From: Bacillota bacterium
GTDB lineage: Bacteria > Bacillota > Clostridia > UBA1381
Assembly: GCA_021203665.1 (NCBI GenBank)
Contig: JAJQAT010000107.1
Location: 1 to 13,867, forward strand
Direction: 5' to 3'
Length of the DNA: 13,867 bases
This document shows, piece by piece, positions 1 through 6,743 of the stretch. Made by a program: the position numbers and the translations under genes. The stretch's first letter is position 1, and every line of letters starts with the position of its first letter. Under the pieces are notes generated by a model. It made no database searches. It was not told the origin of the DNA and saw nothing but the letters and a program-made list of their open reading frames with translations.

Positions 1-11
1 GATTTACTCAG

Positions 12-1154
12 ATGAAAAGCTTTGATATAAGAACAAAAATATATTTCGGCGACAACGCGCTTGACAGGCTTGCCGACTTGCCCTACAAAAAGGCGCTTAT
101 AATAACGGACCCGTTTGTTGTAAAAAGCGGTATGCTGCAAATGATTACATACCGTCTGAACGACGGATATACCGAATTTGAGGTTTTCTCGGACGTGGTT
201 CCCGACCCGCCGCTCGAAAAAATATCAATCGGCGTGAAGGCTATGCTTGATTACGACCCCGACTGCGTTATAGCAATCGGCGGCGGCAGCGCGATAGACA
301 GCGCGAAATCAATCCGCGAATTCGCGTCAAGAGTTTCGCAAAAGGATGTTGCTCTGATTGCGATACCCACCACCTCGGGTACCGGCTCGGAGGTTACTTC
401 CTTCGCGGTTGTAACCGACCCGTCAAAGGATATAAAATACCCTCTCGTATCGGACAGTATGCTTCCCACGGAGGCTATCCTCGACGCCGACCTTGTGAAA
501 AGCGTTCCGGCGAACGTAACGGCGGACACCGGTATGGACGTTCTCACCCACGCGATTGAGGCTTACGTAAGCATCAACAACAACGAATTTTCCGCGGCGC
601 TCGCGGAAAAGTCGATAGAAATATGCGGCACGTTCCTGCTTCGCTCCTACCTTGACAATAACGACACGCACGCGAGGAAGAAAATGCACGTCGCGTCCTG
701 TCTTGCCGGACTTGCCTTTAACAGCGCGTCGCTCGGACTTAACCACGGCATCGCTCACGCGATAGGTGCAAAATTCCACATTCCGCACGGCAGAGCGAAC
801 GCTATGCTCCTGCCTCACGTTATCGAATACAATTCGGGAATAAACAAGCACTCAAAGAGTCAAAAGGAATACCCGAAATGCGTTGAAAAGTACGTGAACG
901 TGGCAAAGCTTTTGGGCGTGAACAACTTTAACGAAATAACAACCATACGCGCTCTTGTAGGCTGGATTCAATTTATGCTTAAGGAAATGAATGTTCCGAT
1001 TTCAATTTCCCAATGCGGAATCGATAAAACGGAATACTTTAACGCGATAGATTCCATGGCTGAAAAGGCTCTCGCCGACGCCTGCACCGCCACAAATCCG
1101 CGTGTGCCCACAAAGCCGGAGGTCTGCCAAATTCTTGAGCACCTTTATGAATAG
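12..1154 (+). CDS. Iron-containing alcohol dehydrogenase
   Basis: This is a group III (Fe-dependent) alcohol dehydrogenase, a cytoplasmic NAD(P)H-linked enzyme interconverting an alcohol and its aldehyde, usually for redox balance in fermentation. Seen: an N-terminal nucleotide-binding half with GGGS at residues 90-93 and TTSGTGSE at 120-127, then the C-terminal metal site. By spacing with the FucO family, the metal ligands are D176, H180, H245 and H259 (motifs MDVLTH, NHGIAHA and IPHGRANA); all four are present, so it should be active. At 380 residues it is a normal stand-alone length, not an AdhE fusion. The MKSFDIRTKIYFG start is typical of the family, but only 11 bases precede it and they show no Shine-Dalgarno, so any ribosome site lies mostly outside the window. 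A terminator follows directly. It could be a butanol, propanol (PduQ-like) or lactaldehyde reductase; the substrate is not decidable here. Confidence 0.93.
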   Translation: MKSFDIRTKIYFGDNALDRLADLPYKKALIITDPFVVKSGMLQMITYRLNDGYTEFEVFSDVVPDPPLEKISIGVKAMLDYDPDCVIAIGGGSAIDSAKSIREFASRVSQKDVALIAIPTTSGTGSEVTSFAVVTDPSKDIKYPLVSDSMLPTEAILDADLVKSVPANVTADTGMDVLTHAIEAYVSINNNEFSAALAEKSIEICGTFLLRSYLDNNDTHARKKMHVASCLAGLAFNSASLGLNHGIAHAIGAKFHIPHGRANAMLLPHVIEYNSGINKHSKSQKEYPKCVEKYVNVAKLLGVNNFNEITTIRALVGWIQFMLKEMNVPISISQCGIDKTEYFNAIDSMAEKALADACTATNPRVPTKPEVCQILEHLYE

Positions 1155-1167
1155 TTATTTTTAAATC

Positions 1168-1190
1168 GGGCGTGACAAACACGCCCTTTT
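1168..1190 (+). terminator. Rho-independent terminator of the alcohol dehydrogenase gene
   Basis: A perfect 7-bp stem (GGGCGTG at 1168-1174, CACGCCC at 1180-1186) with a 5-nt loop is followed by TTTT. It begins 13 bases after the stop codon, as expected for an intrinsic terminator, although the T tract is short. Its T tract is also the left arm of a second hairpin (1187-1209). Confidence 0.8.
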
Positions 1191-1209
1191 GTGATTTACA
1201 ATCACAAAA
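1187..1209. repeat. Perfect 10-bp inverted repeat abutting the terminator
   Basis: TTTTGTGATT (1187-1196) and AATCACAAAA (1200-1209) are exact reverse complements separated by TAC. The repeat starts exactly where the preceding terminator stem ends and finishes just before the GGAGG (1213-1217) of the next gene. In RNA the two stems could stack end to end; in DNA the second is operator-like. Its function is unknown. Confidence 0.7.
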
Positions 1210-1224
1210 TACGGAGGATAATAT

Positions 1225-2850
1225 ATGAATAGGTTAAAGGATTGTTATAAAAAAATCACTGAGGGCAGCTATGCCGAATACGCTATGACCTGCGCTCTCG
1301 GTGTGCTGCTTATAATCCAGCGTTTTCTGGCGGGCGGTTATAAGCCCGTTATGGACGATTGGTTTCTTTACGGGGATTTATATACAAGCATTTCGGAACG
1401 GCTATCGTCGTTCGCGATTCCGAACGAAAAGTTCGCCATAAGACCCATCGCGGGATTTTTTGACTGCTTTGTAAACGCGCCGCTGTTCAAGCATTTATGG
1501 ATTGTGGAGCTTGCGCTTACTCTTTCGCTGCTTGCGGGAGCGTTTTTCATTATGAAAGCGATGCGCCGCAACAACGCCGGCGGAGCGGGATTTCTTATGT
1601 GCCTTGTATGTCTGTTCCCTGTCGGACTTGAGGCTACCTACTGGATTGCCGCGGCGACGCGAATTTCATATTCCGTGCTTTTCACGGGCGCGGCGGTATT
1701 CGCGCTTGATTGGTACTACAAAACAAGGCAAAAGCGCGGCATTGTTCTTTACGCCGTACTCGGAATGATATGCGTCGGATTTTACGAGCCGGCTATCGTG
1801 CTGTATATTCTTCTCACGCTCTTTATAGCGCAAAGCAATTATAAGAGCAAAAGGGATCTTATGCCGCTCATAATCACAGCCGCTCACATTGTGATAATAG
1901 GTCTTTATTACGTTTTAAATTCCGGCTCGGGTGAAATAGAGTCGCGCGGAGGATTTCTCGAAAGCGACATAATCGAGCATACCTCGGTTGTCACGGGATA
2001 TATCCGAGATATTTTCCTCGAATATTCAAAGACCTTAACCGGCAACGGCTGGCGAAAGGGTCTGCTTATCGTTTTGGGCGGGCATAAAATTATAAAAACA
2101 CTGCTGATAGGAGTATTCTCGCTGCTGTTCGGAGTATTCTCCGCGCTTTGCGTTAAAAAGCGTAAATTCTCAATAAAGATATTCGTGTTCGGAATTATTA
2201 TGTTCCTGGGCGGCTTATCCCTGAATTACGTTTTGGGTTCGGACAGAATCACGCTCAGACTTGTTTATTTTTCATACTTCGGCGCGGGAATTATGCTCGA
2301 CGAGCTGCTTATGCTCCTGCCAAATAAAGCAAGTAAAGCGCTTTGCGCGGTTATTATGACCTGTCTTGCCTTTGTATTCACCGTGTCGGGTGTCGGCGAG
2401 GTGAGCGATTACAGGCAAACCTCGGATTTTGACGTGTACATCACGCAGCAAATTGTCGATATGGACGAGGACCACGTTACCGATGTTGACAAAAACACAT
2501 ATGTTTTCGGCGGTCAGCATTATTACGAGGAAACCTGGTGCATAAGCTATCTTGACCATATAAGAGGCGTAAGCGGAAATTACGCCGATATTACCGGCTG
2601 TATGCGCCATCTTACGAATGTCGCGTTCACGAATAATATAATGACCTTTACCTACGGCGACACTCAAGCCTTAAAGCCGTATATCGACACCGAGGGTTTA
2701 TGCAAATTCTACAACATAGAATACGACAAGACTGTCGTTGAGGTAAGTCTCGAGCCCGACGGCGACGACTACAACATAGTCCGCGCCGACGGCACTATAG
2801 CGGGAAGACTGCAAATGACAGACGACGCGCTTTATCAATATACGGATTAA
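1225..2850 (+). CDS. Polytopic membrane protein, GT-C-like putative glycosyltransferase
   Basis: A 541-residue integral membrane protein. Hydrophobic stretches are visible at about 21-37, 92-110, 119-135, 148-165, 172-202 (probably two), 213-232, 291-310, 317-338, 343-366 and 371-391, followed by a soluble tail of about 150 residues (392-541), probably extracellular. The loop after the first segment carries an acidic pair in MDDW (D44, D45) and a downstream RPI (residues 73-75). This layout of an acidic motif in the first outer loop is characteristic of GT-C glycosyltransferases that use lipid-linked sugars, including the GtrII-type glucosyltransferases. GT-C membership is therefore inferred from architecture, not from a clear signature. 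It has a good ribosome site (GGAGG, 7-nt spacing). The next gene follows after 19 bp and encodes a secreted GH26-like protein, suggesting a shared role in surface glycan assembly or trimming. A flippase-like or polymerase-like role is an alternative. Confidence 0.6.
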   Translation: MNRLKDCYKKITEGSYAEYAMTCALGVLLIIQRFLAGGYKPVMDDWFLYGDLYTSISERLSSFAIPNEKFAIRPIAGFFDCFVNAPLFKHLWIVELALTLSLLAGAFFIMKAMRRNNAGGAGFLMCLVCLFPVGLEATYWIAAATRISYSVLFTGAAVFALDWYYKTRQKRGIVLYAVLGMICVGFYEPAIVLYILLTLFIAQSNYKSKRDLMPLIITAAHIVIIGLYYVLNSGSGEIESRGGFLESDIIEHTSVVTGYIRDIFLEYSKTLTGNGWRKGLLIVLGGHKIIKTLLIGVFSLLFGVFSALCVKKRKFSIKIFVFGIIMFLGGLSLNYVLGSDRITLRLVYFSYFGAGIMLDELLMLLPNKASKALCAVIMTCLAFVFTVSGVGEVSDYRQTSDFDVYITQQIVDMDEDHVTDVDKNTYVFGGQHYYEETWCISYLDHIRGVSGNYADITGCMRHLTNVAFTNNIMTFTYGDTQALKPYIDTEGLCKFYNIEYDKTVVEVSLEPDGDDYNIVRADGTIAGRLQMTDDALYQYTD

Positions 2851-2869
2851 TTAATTAGGGGATTAAAAA

Positions 2870-4600
2870 ATGAAAAAATTTATTTCTACGGCGTCAGCCG
2901 TTACGGCGCTATGTGCCGCGGTATTCTCCGTCACGGCGTTCGCGTGGCAGGGCGAGGAGGATTACAATAAGCGTCTGGAATTTGTAAGCGCGAACGAGCT
3001 TGAGGTGTACGTGGAGGGCAGCAGCGGCAACGCCCCGTATTACGGCGCGCGGCTTGAGCCGCGGACGGGCATATACTTCGGCACCCTCGCGGACCACGCC
3101 GATATGTTTGACGGCGATTTTTCAACCTGTCTTACGTATGTCGAATTTGACTCAATGCAGGCGGATTTATATTATCCGGCAAATGATATGGTACGCAATA
3201 ATAATATTAACGCCGTAATCGGCTGGAATGTTTCAAGCGCGGACACCATAAGGAATATCGACGCCTACACGGATTATATAGAGCAAACCGTTAAAACATT
3301 TTCCGAGTACGGCAAAAATATGTATATACGCTTCGGCGCGGAGATGAATAACATCGATTTGGGCACCGGAGAGGAATTTTGCTACGCTTTCAGAAAGGTA
3401 GCCGATGTGGTTCACAAGTACGATAATCTCGCTATGGTTTGGTCGCCTCTCGATATGGGTTCGCTTGACCGTCCGTTTGCGGACTTCTACCCCGGCGACG
3501 AGTATGTGGACTGGATAGGCATAAACAGCTATCAAATTAAATATTTCCTTTTCGACAAGGACGCTTCGGAAACAAACAAGGTGCTGTGGATGACGGGCAA
3601 TTACGCGTGGCACACCAATTCCCTAAAGCCGCTTCTGTCGTTCATGAGCGAGAATAATATAAACAAGCCCGTTATGATAAGCGAGGGCGGCGTGGCAAAC
3701 GAAAACAATTACGGCGAGGACACCTCCGATTGGGCGGCTCCGAGGCTCAGAAATATGTATTGGGATATTGCGATGCAATACCCGCAGGTGAAAATGATTA
3801 ACTATTTCAACACGCAAATGTCATGGGATAACGAGTTTTTCAGCCTTGACGGTCACGATGACCTTATAAGCATAATTCGCGAGGCGGTGGCAAGCGGCGC
3901 CTTCATCAGCCGAGACAGCGGCAATGATTTTACATTCACCCCTCCCTACTATGCCGGAATGCTGATCGGCACGGAAATTCCCGTGTACGCGCACGCATAC
4001 GCGAAGGATGCCGAAAGCATACGCGTTGACTATTATATAGACGGCGTATTTTACGACAGCACCGCCGCGTCGCCGCACAAAACCGTTATAAAATCGGACG
4101 CAATATCCGACGGTACGCATACCTTGTCGGTTTATTCCTATAACGGCGACACGCAGCTCAATTCAAAGGAATTGAAATTTGACAAGCTCGGCGCATTTAT
4201 CCTGTTCGGCGAAAACGCCGCTATTGTAAGCGACAAAAGCATAAATGTCAGCCTTAACGAAAATCAAATTCAATTCGACGTGGAGCCGTGCGTCGTCGCG
4301 GACAGAACGCTTGTGCCGATACGCGCATTTTTAAATGCGCTCGGCATAGACGACAGCGATATTGAATACGACGGAACTGGAAATACCGTCACCATCAAAT
4401 ACGGCGGCGACACAATCAAGCTGTATATAAACAATCCCACGGCATACGTGAACGGCGTAAGCACGGAAATAGACGTGCCGCCGTGCGTTATTGACGGCAG
4501 AACGCTTGTTCCCTTGAGATTTATCAGCGAAAGCTTTAACTGCGACGTAAGCTACAGCGATTCCGGCAGCGCGCTGGATGTGTTCCTTACAGAAAAATAA
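2870..4600 (+). CDS. Secreted GH26-like glycoside hydrolase with Ig-like and copper-amine-oxidase-N-like domains
   Basis: A 576-residue exported protein. It has a signal peptide (MKK, hydrophobic core, likely cleavage after AFA at residues 23-25). Residues about 65-345 resemble a TIM barrel of the GH26 type (mannanase/glucanase family): RFGAEMNN with E158 near strand 4 is the likely acid/base, WSPLD is at 191-195, FYPGDEYVDWIGINSY at 206-221, and KPVMISEGG with E272 the likely nucleophile. Residues about 368-437 look like an Ig-like domain. Residues about 445-576 form a copper-amine-oxidase-N-like domain with paired motifs DRTLVPIRAF (478-487) and GRTLVPLRFI (543-552), frequent in Clostridia surface proteins. 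Oddity: the histidines usual in GH26 just before the acid/base Glu and after the strand-3 Trp appear as A157 and N120, so substrate and even activity are uncertain. Probably co-transcribed with the preceding membrane protein (19-bp gap, AGGGG ribosome site). Confidence 0.75.
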   Translation: MKKFISTASAVTALCAAVFSVTAFAWQGEEDYNKRLEFVSANELEVYVEGSSGNAPYYGARLEPRTGIYFGTLADHADMFDGDFSTCLTYVEFDSMQADLYYPANDMVRNNNINAVIGWNVSSADTIRNIDAYTDYIEQTVKTFSEYGKNMYIRFGAEMNNIDLGTGEEFCYAFRKVADVVHKYDNLAMVWSPLDMGSLDRPFADFYPGDEYVDWIGINSYQIKYFLFDKDASETNKVLWMTGNYAWHTNSLKPLLSFMSENNINKPVMISEGGVANENNYGEDTSDWAAPRLRNMYWDIAMQYPQVKMINYFNTQMSWDNEFFSLDGHDDLISIIREAVASGAFISRDSGNDFTFTPPYYAGMLIGTEIPVYAHAYAKDAESIRVDYYIDGVFYDSTAASPHKTVIKSDAISDGTHTLSVYSYNGDTQLNSKELKFDKLGAFILFGENAAIVSDKSINVSLNENQIQFDVEPCVVADRTLVPIRAFLNALGIDDSDIEYDGTGNTVTIKYGGDTIKLYINNPTAYVNGVSTEIDVPPCVIDGRTLVPLRFISESFNCDVSYSDSGSALDVFLTEK

Positions 4601-4606
4601 ATTTAC

Positions 4607-4616
4607 AAACCGGTTT
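4607..4616. repeat. 10-bp palindrome in the argS leader
   Basis: AAACCGGTTT is a perfect palindrome seven bases after the GH26-like stop codon; a further CCGG lies at 4621-4624. It could be a weak operator or chance. The 59-bp gap holds no clear terminator and no convincing promoter, so argS may be read partly from the upstream genes. Confidence 0.25.
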
Positions 4617-4659
4617 TGTTCCGGAATATTTAAGAATTATCAATAAAGAGGAGTTTACA

Positions 4660-6360
4660 ATGGATTTTAAAGAACACGTAACCCAAAAAATAATCGACAT
4701 AACGGGACTTGAAAGAGAAACGGCGGAAAAATCAATCGAGGTGCCGCCCGACGAAAAAATGGGCGATCTCGCTTTCCCGTGCTTCCCGCTCGCAAGAGTA
4801 ATGCGAAAGGCTCCGCCGCTTATCGCGCGGGAGCTTGCCGAAAAAATGTCCGACGATGAAATGATAGACAGAGCCGAGGCGGCGGGCGGATATTTGAATT
4901 TCTTTTTTAACCGTGAAAAATTCATTTCAGACACGGTGAATGCCGTTCTTGACGCGGGCGAAAGCTGGGGCGCGTCCGACATGGGCGGCGGCAAAACCGT
5001 GCTTGTGGAGTATTCGTCGCCGAATATCGCGAAGCCGTTCCATATAGGTCACCTGTTTTCCACCGCGATAGGCAACTCGCTTGCCAAAATTTACAAGCAC
5101 CTGGGATATAATGTACAGTCCCTAAACCACCTGGGCGACTGGGGTACTCAGTTCGGAAAGCTTATTTCCGCGTACAAGCGTTGGGGCGATAAGGACGTAA
5201 TCGACAAGGACCCTATAAATGAATTATTAAAGATTTACGTCAAATTCCACGAGGAGGCGGAAAAGCACCCCGAGCTTGAGGACGAGGCGAGAGATTACTT
5301 CAAAAAGCTCGAGGACGGCGACGAGGAAACAACCGCGCTGTGGAAGTATTTCAGAGAAATAAGCCTTGCGGAATTCAAGCGCGTATACGATATGCTCGGC
5401 GTAAGGTTTGACTCCTACAACGGCGAGGCGTTTTATTCCGATAAAATGGACGAAATAGTCGATATTCTGCGCGACAAGGGCTTGCTTGTGGAAAGCGACG
5501 GCGCGCAGGTGGTTGACCTGTCCGATTTGAATATGCCGCCGTGCATAATACTGAAATCCAACGGTGCGACAATATACGCCACGCGCGACATCGCGGCGGC
5601 GCTGTACCGTCACAGAACGTATGATTTCTATAAGAACATATATGTGGTCGGTACGCCTCAGGCACTGCATTTCAAGCAGATTTTCTCGGTTATGGAGCGC
5701 GCCGGCTGGGAATGGAGCAAGGACTGTGTACACGTCGGATTCGGTCTGGTGCGTTTTGACGGTCAAAACCTGTCCACGCGTCACGGAAATGTGGTGTTCC
5801 TTGACGATGTGCTTAATGAGTCAATCGAAAAAACAAGGGAAATAATCAAGAAAAACGGTTCCAACGTGGATGATATAGACGATGCCGCGAAGAAAATAGG
5901 CATAGGCGCAATCCTGTACACATTCCTGAAAAACAACCGCGAAAAGGATATTGACCTCAACTGGGACACTATGCTCGACTTTGACGGCGAGTCGGCTCCC
6001 TACTGCCAATACGGCTACGCCCGCGGCAGGAGTATACTCAGGAAAGCGGAGGGCATCGATTTCTCCGACGCGGACTTTTCAAACACGGTTTCCGACGAGG
6101 AATACGCTCTCGCAAAGCAACTCTCATCCTTCTCCGACGCGATCCGGTCTGCGGCGGATAAAAACGAGCCGTTCTATATCAACAGATACGTCACAAACCT
6201 TACAAAGGCGTTCAACAAGTTCTATAACACGAATCCCATCATGAAGGACGATGTCGATACAGAAACAAAAAAAGCGCGTCTCGCAATGGTTGACGCGACG
6301 ACAAAGGTTATAAAAACTGCTCTCGGACTTTTGGGTATAGAAACCGTGGAGAAAATGTGA
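4660..6360 (+). CDS. argS: Arginyl-tRNA synthetase
   Basis: A class I aminoacyl-tRNA synthetase that charges tRNA-Arg with arginine in the cytoplasm; essential. Domains in order: the ArgS-specific N-terminal domain (about 1-85); the Rossmann catalytic core with the HIGH signature at 128-131 (context PNIAKPFHIGH) and HLGDWGTQFGK at 157-167; and a C-terminal all-helical anticodon-binding (DALR) domain from about residue 445, ending in the family-like TVEKM. The canonical KMSKS loop is replaced by LSTRHGN (371-377), which is normal for many bacterial ArgS proteins. The length of 566 residues is typical. The start is supported by AGAGGAG (4647-4653) six bases upstream. Its stop codon lies inside a 13-bp inverted repeat, the likely transcript end. 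A small four-Cys gene follows on the same strand. Confidence 0.97.
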   Translation: MDFKEHVTQKIIDITGLERETAEKSIEVPPDEKMGDLAFPCFPLARVMRKAPPLIARELAEKMSDDEMIDRAEAAGGYLNFFFNREKFISDTVNAVLDAGESWGASDMGGGKTVLVEYSSPNIAKPFHIGHLFSTAIGNSLAKIYKHLGYNVQSLNHLGDWGTQFGKLISAYKRWGDKDVIDKDPINELLKIYVKFHEEAEKHPELEDEARDYFKKLEDGDEETTALWKYFREISLAEFKRVYDMLGVRFDSYNGEAFYSDKMDEIVDILRDKGLLVESDGAQVVDLSDLNMPPCIILKSNGATIYATRDIAAALYRHRTYDFYKNIYVVGTPQALHFKQIFSVMERAGWEWSKDCVHVGFGLVRFDGQNLSTRHGNVVFLDDVLNESIEKTREIIKKNGSNVDDIDDAAKKIGIGAILYTFLKNNREKDIDLNWDTMLDFDGESAPYCQYGYARGRSILRKAEGIDFSDADFSNTVSDEEYALAKQLSSFSDAIRSAADKNEPFYINRYVTNLTKAFNKFYNTNPIMKDDVDTETKKARLAMVDATTKVIKTALGLLGIETVEKM

Positions 6361-6391
6361 ATAATTGCAAGCTTCGCCTGCAATTATTCAC
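6357..6391 (+). terminator. Long hairpin overlapping the argS stop codon
   Basis: GTGAATAATTGCA (6357-6369) and TGCAATTATTCAC (6379-6391) form a perfect 13-bp stem. The 9-base loop (AGCTTCGCC) can add two more G-C pairs after one mismatch. The left arm includes the TGA stop codon of argS. No strong T tract follows, so it may act as an RNA 3'-end stabiliser or a dispersed palindromic repeat rather than a classical terminator. Confidence 0.55.
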
Positions 6392-6443
6392 ACTGCTTAA
6401 CTTTTAATATATTCCGGCTGACACCGGAAAAAGAGGGGGTACA

Positions 6444-6656
6444 ATGATATATTCGCAAAACATCAACAAAATATGCGCCGTATGTCAAATGGCACATAAA
6501 TACAGTGATGATGAAATGTACTGTGACATAAAAAGAGAACCCGTGCCGCTTGGCGGCGCGGCTTGCGACAAATTTATTTACGACATTTTAAAGCGCCGCG
6601 TAAGACGAATGAAAAAGCTGAACACGGATTTTAATCCGGAGGATTTTTCTCTGTAG
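6444..6656 (+). CDS. Small four-cysteine protein, putative metal-binding, function unknown
   Basis: A 70-residue protein with four cysteines: C11 and C14 as a CxxC pair, then C27 and C41. That pattern can bind zinc or an Fe-S cluster, though the 13-residue spacing between C27 and C41 is not a textbook zinc ribbon. After C41 comes CDKFIYDILKRRVRR, a short aromatic stretch running into a basic segment (residues 49-58), which could suggest nucleic-acid or ribosome contact (inference). There is no signal peptide or membrane segment. It is a real gene by its strong purine-rich ribosome site (AGAGGGGG) a few bases before the ATG, its location in the 3' shadow of argS, and the terminator just downstream. 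Small clostridial proteins with CxxC and a C-x-KF-x-YD-x-x-KR tail are familiar to me as uncharacterised proteins; I cannot assign a role. Confidence 0.7.
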   Translation: MIYSQNINKICAVCQMAHKYSDDEMYCDIKREPVPLGGAACDKFIYDILKRRVRRMKKLNTDFNPEDFSL

Positions 6657-6685
6657 CTGTGCGCGGGTATTTTACGGGATAATAC

Positions 6686-6733
6686 AAAAAATCAAGCTTT
6701 CTCCGCTTATTTATCGGAGAAGCTTGATTTTTT
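6686..6733. terminator. Bidirectional terminator between convergent genes
   Basis: Left arm 6686-6705 (six A, then ATCAAGCTTTCTCCG) pairs with right arm 6715-6733 (CGGAGAAGCTTGATTTTTT), with one bulged T and a 9-nt loop. A runs on the left and T runs on the right give a U tract in either reading direction. It therefore serves the + strand four-Cys gene and the - strand SLH gene. Flanking GGGATAA (6676-6682) and TTATCCC (6744-6750) could extend the structure into the SLH gene's stop codon. Confidence 0.92.
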
Positions 6734-6743
6734 CTGCAATATT

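Noticed and set aside
2110..2141. GGAGTATTCTC present twice, 21 bp apart, in the membrane protein gene.
   Set aside because: It encodes a repeated GVFS in a hydrophobic helix and is short enough to be chance or helix periodicity.
4660..6360. ArgS lacks a KMSKS motif (LSTRHGN instead).
   Set aside because: Loss of the canonical KMSKS is a known feature of many bacterial arginyl-tRNA synthetases, so it is not a defect.
6412..6429. TTCCGG/CCGGAA inverted repeat before the four-Cys gene.
   Set aside because: Only a 6-bp stem, with no T tract after it on either strand; a regulatory role is possible but unsupported.
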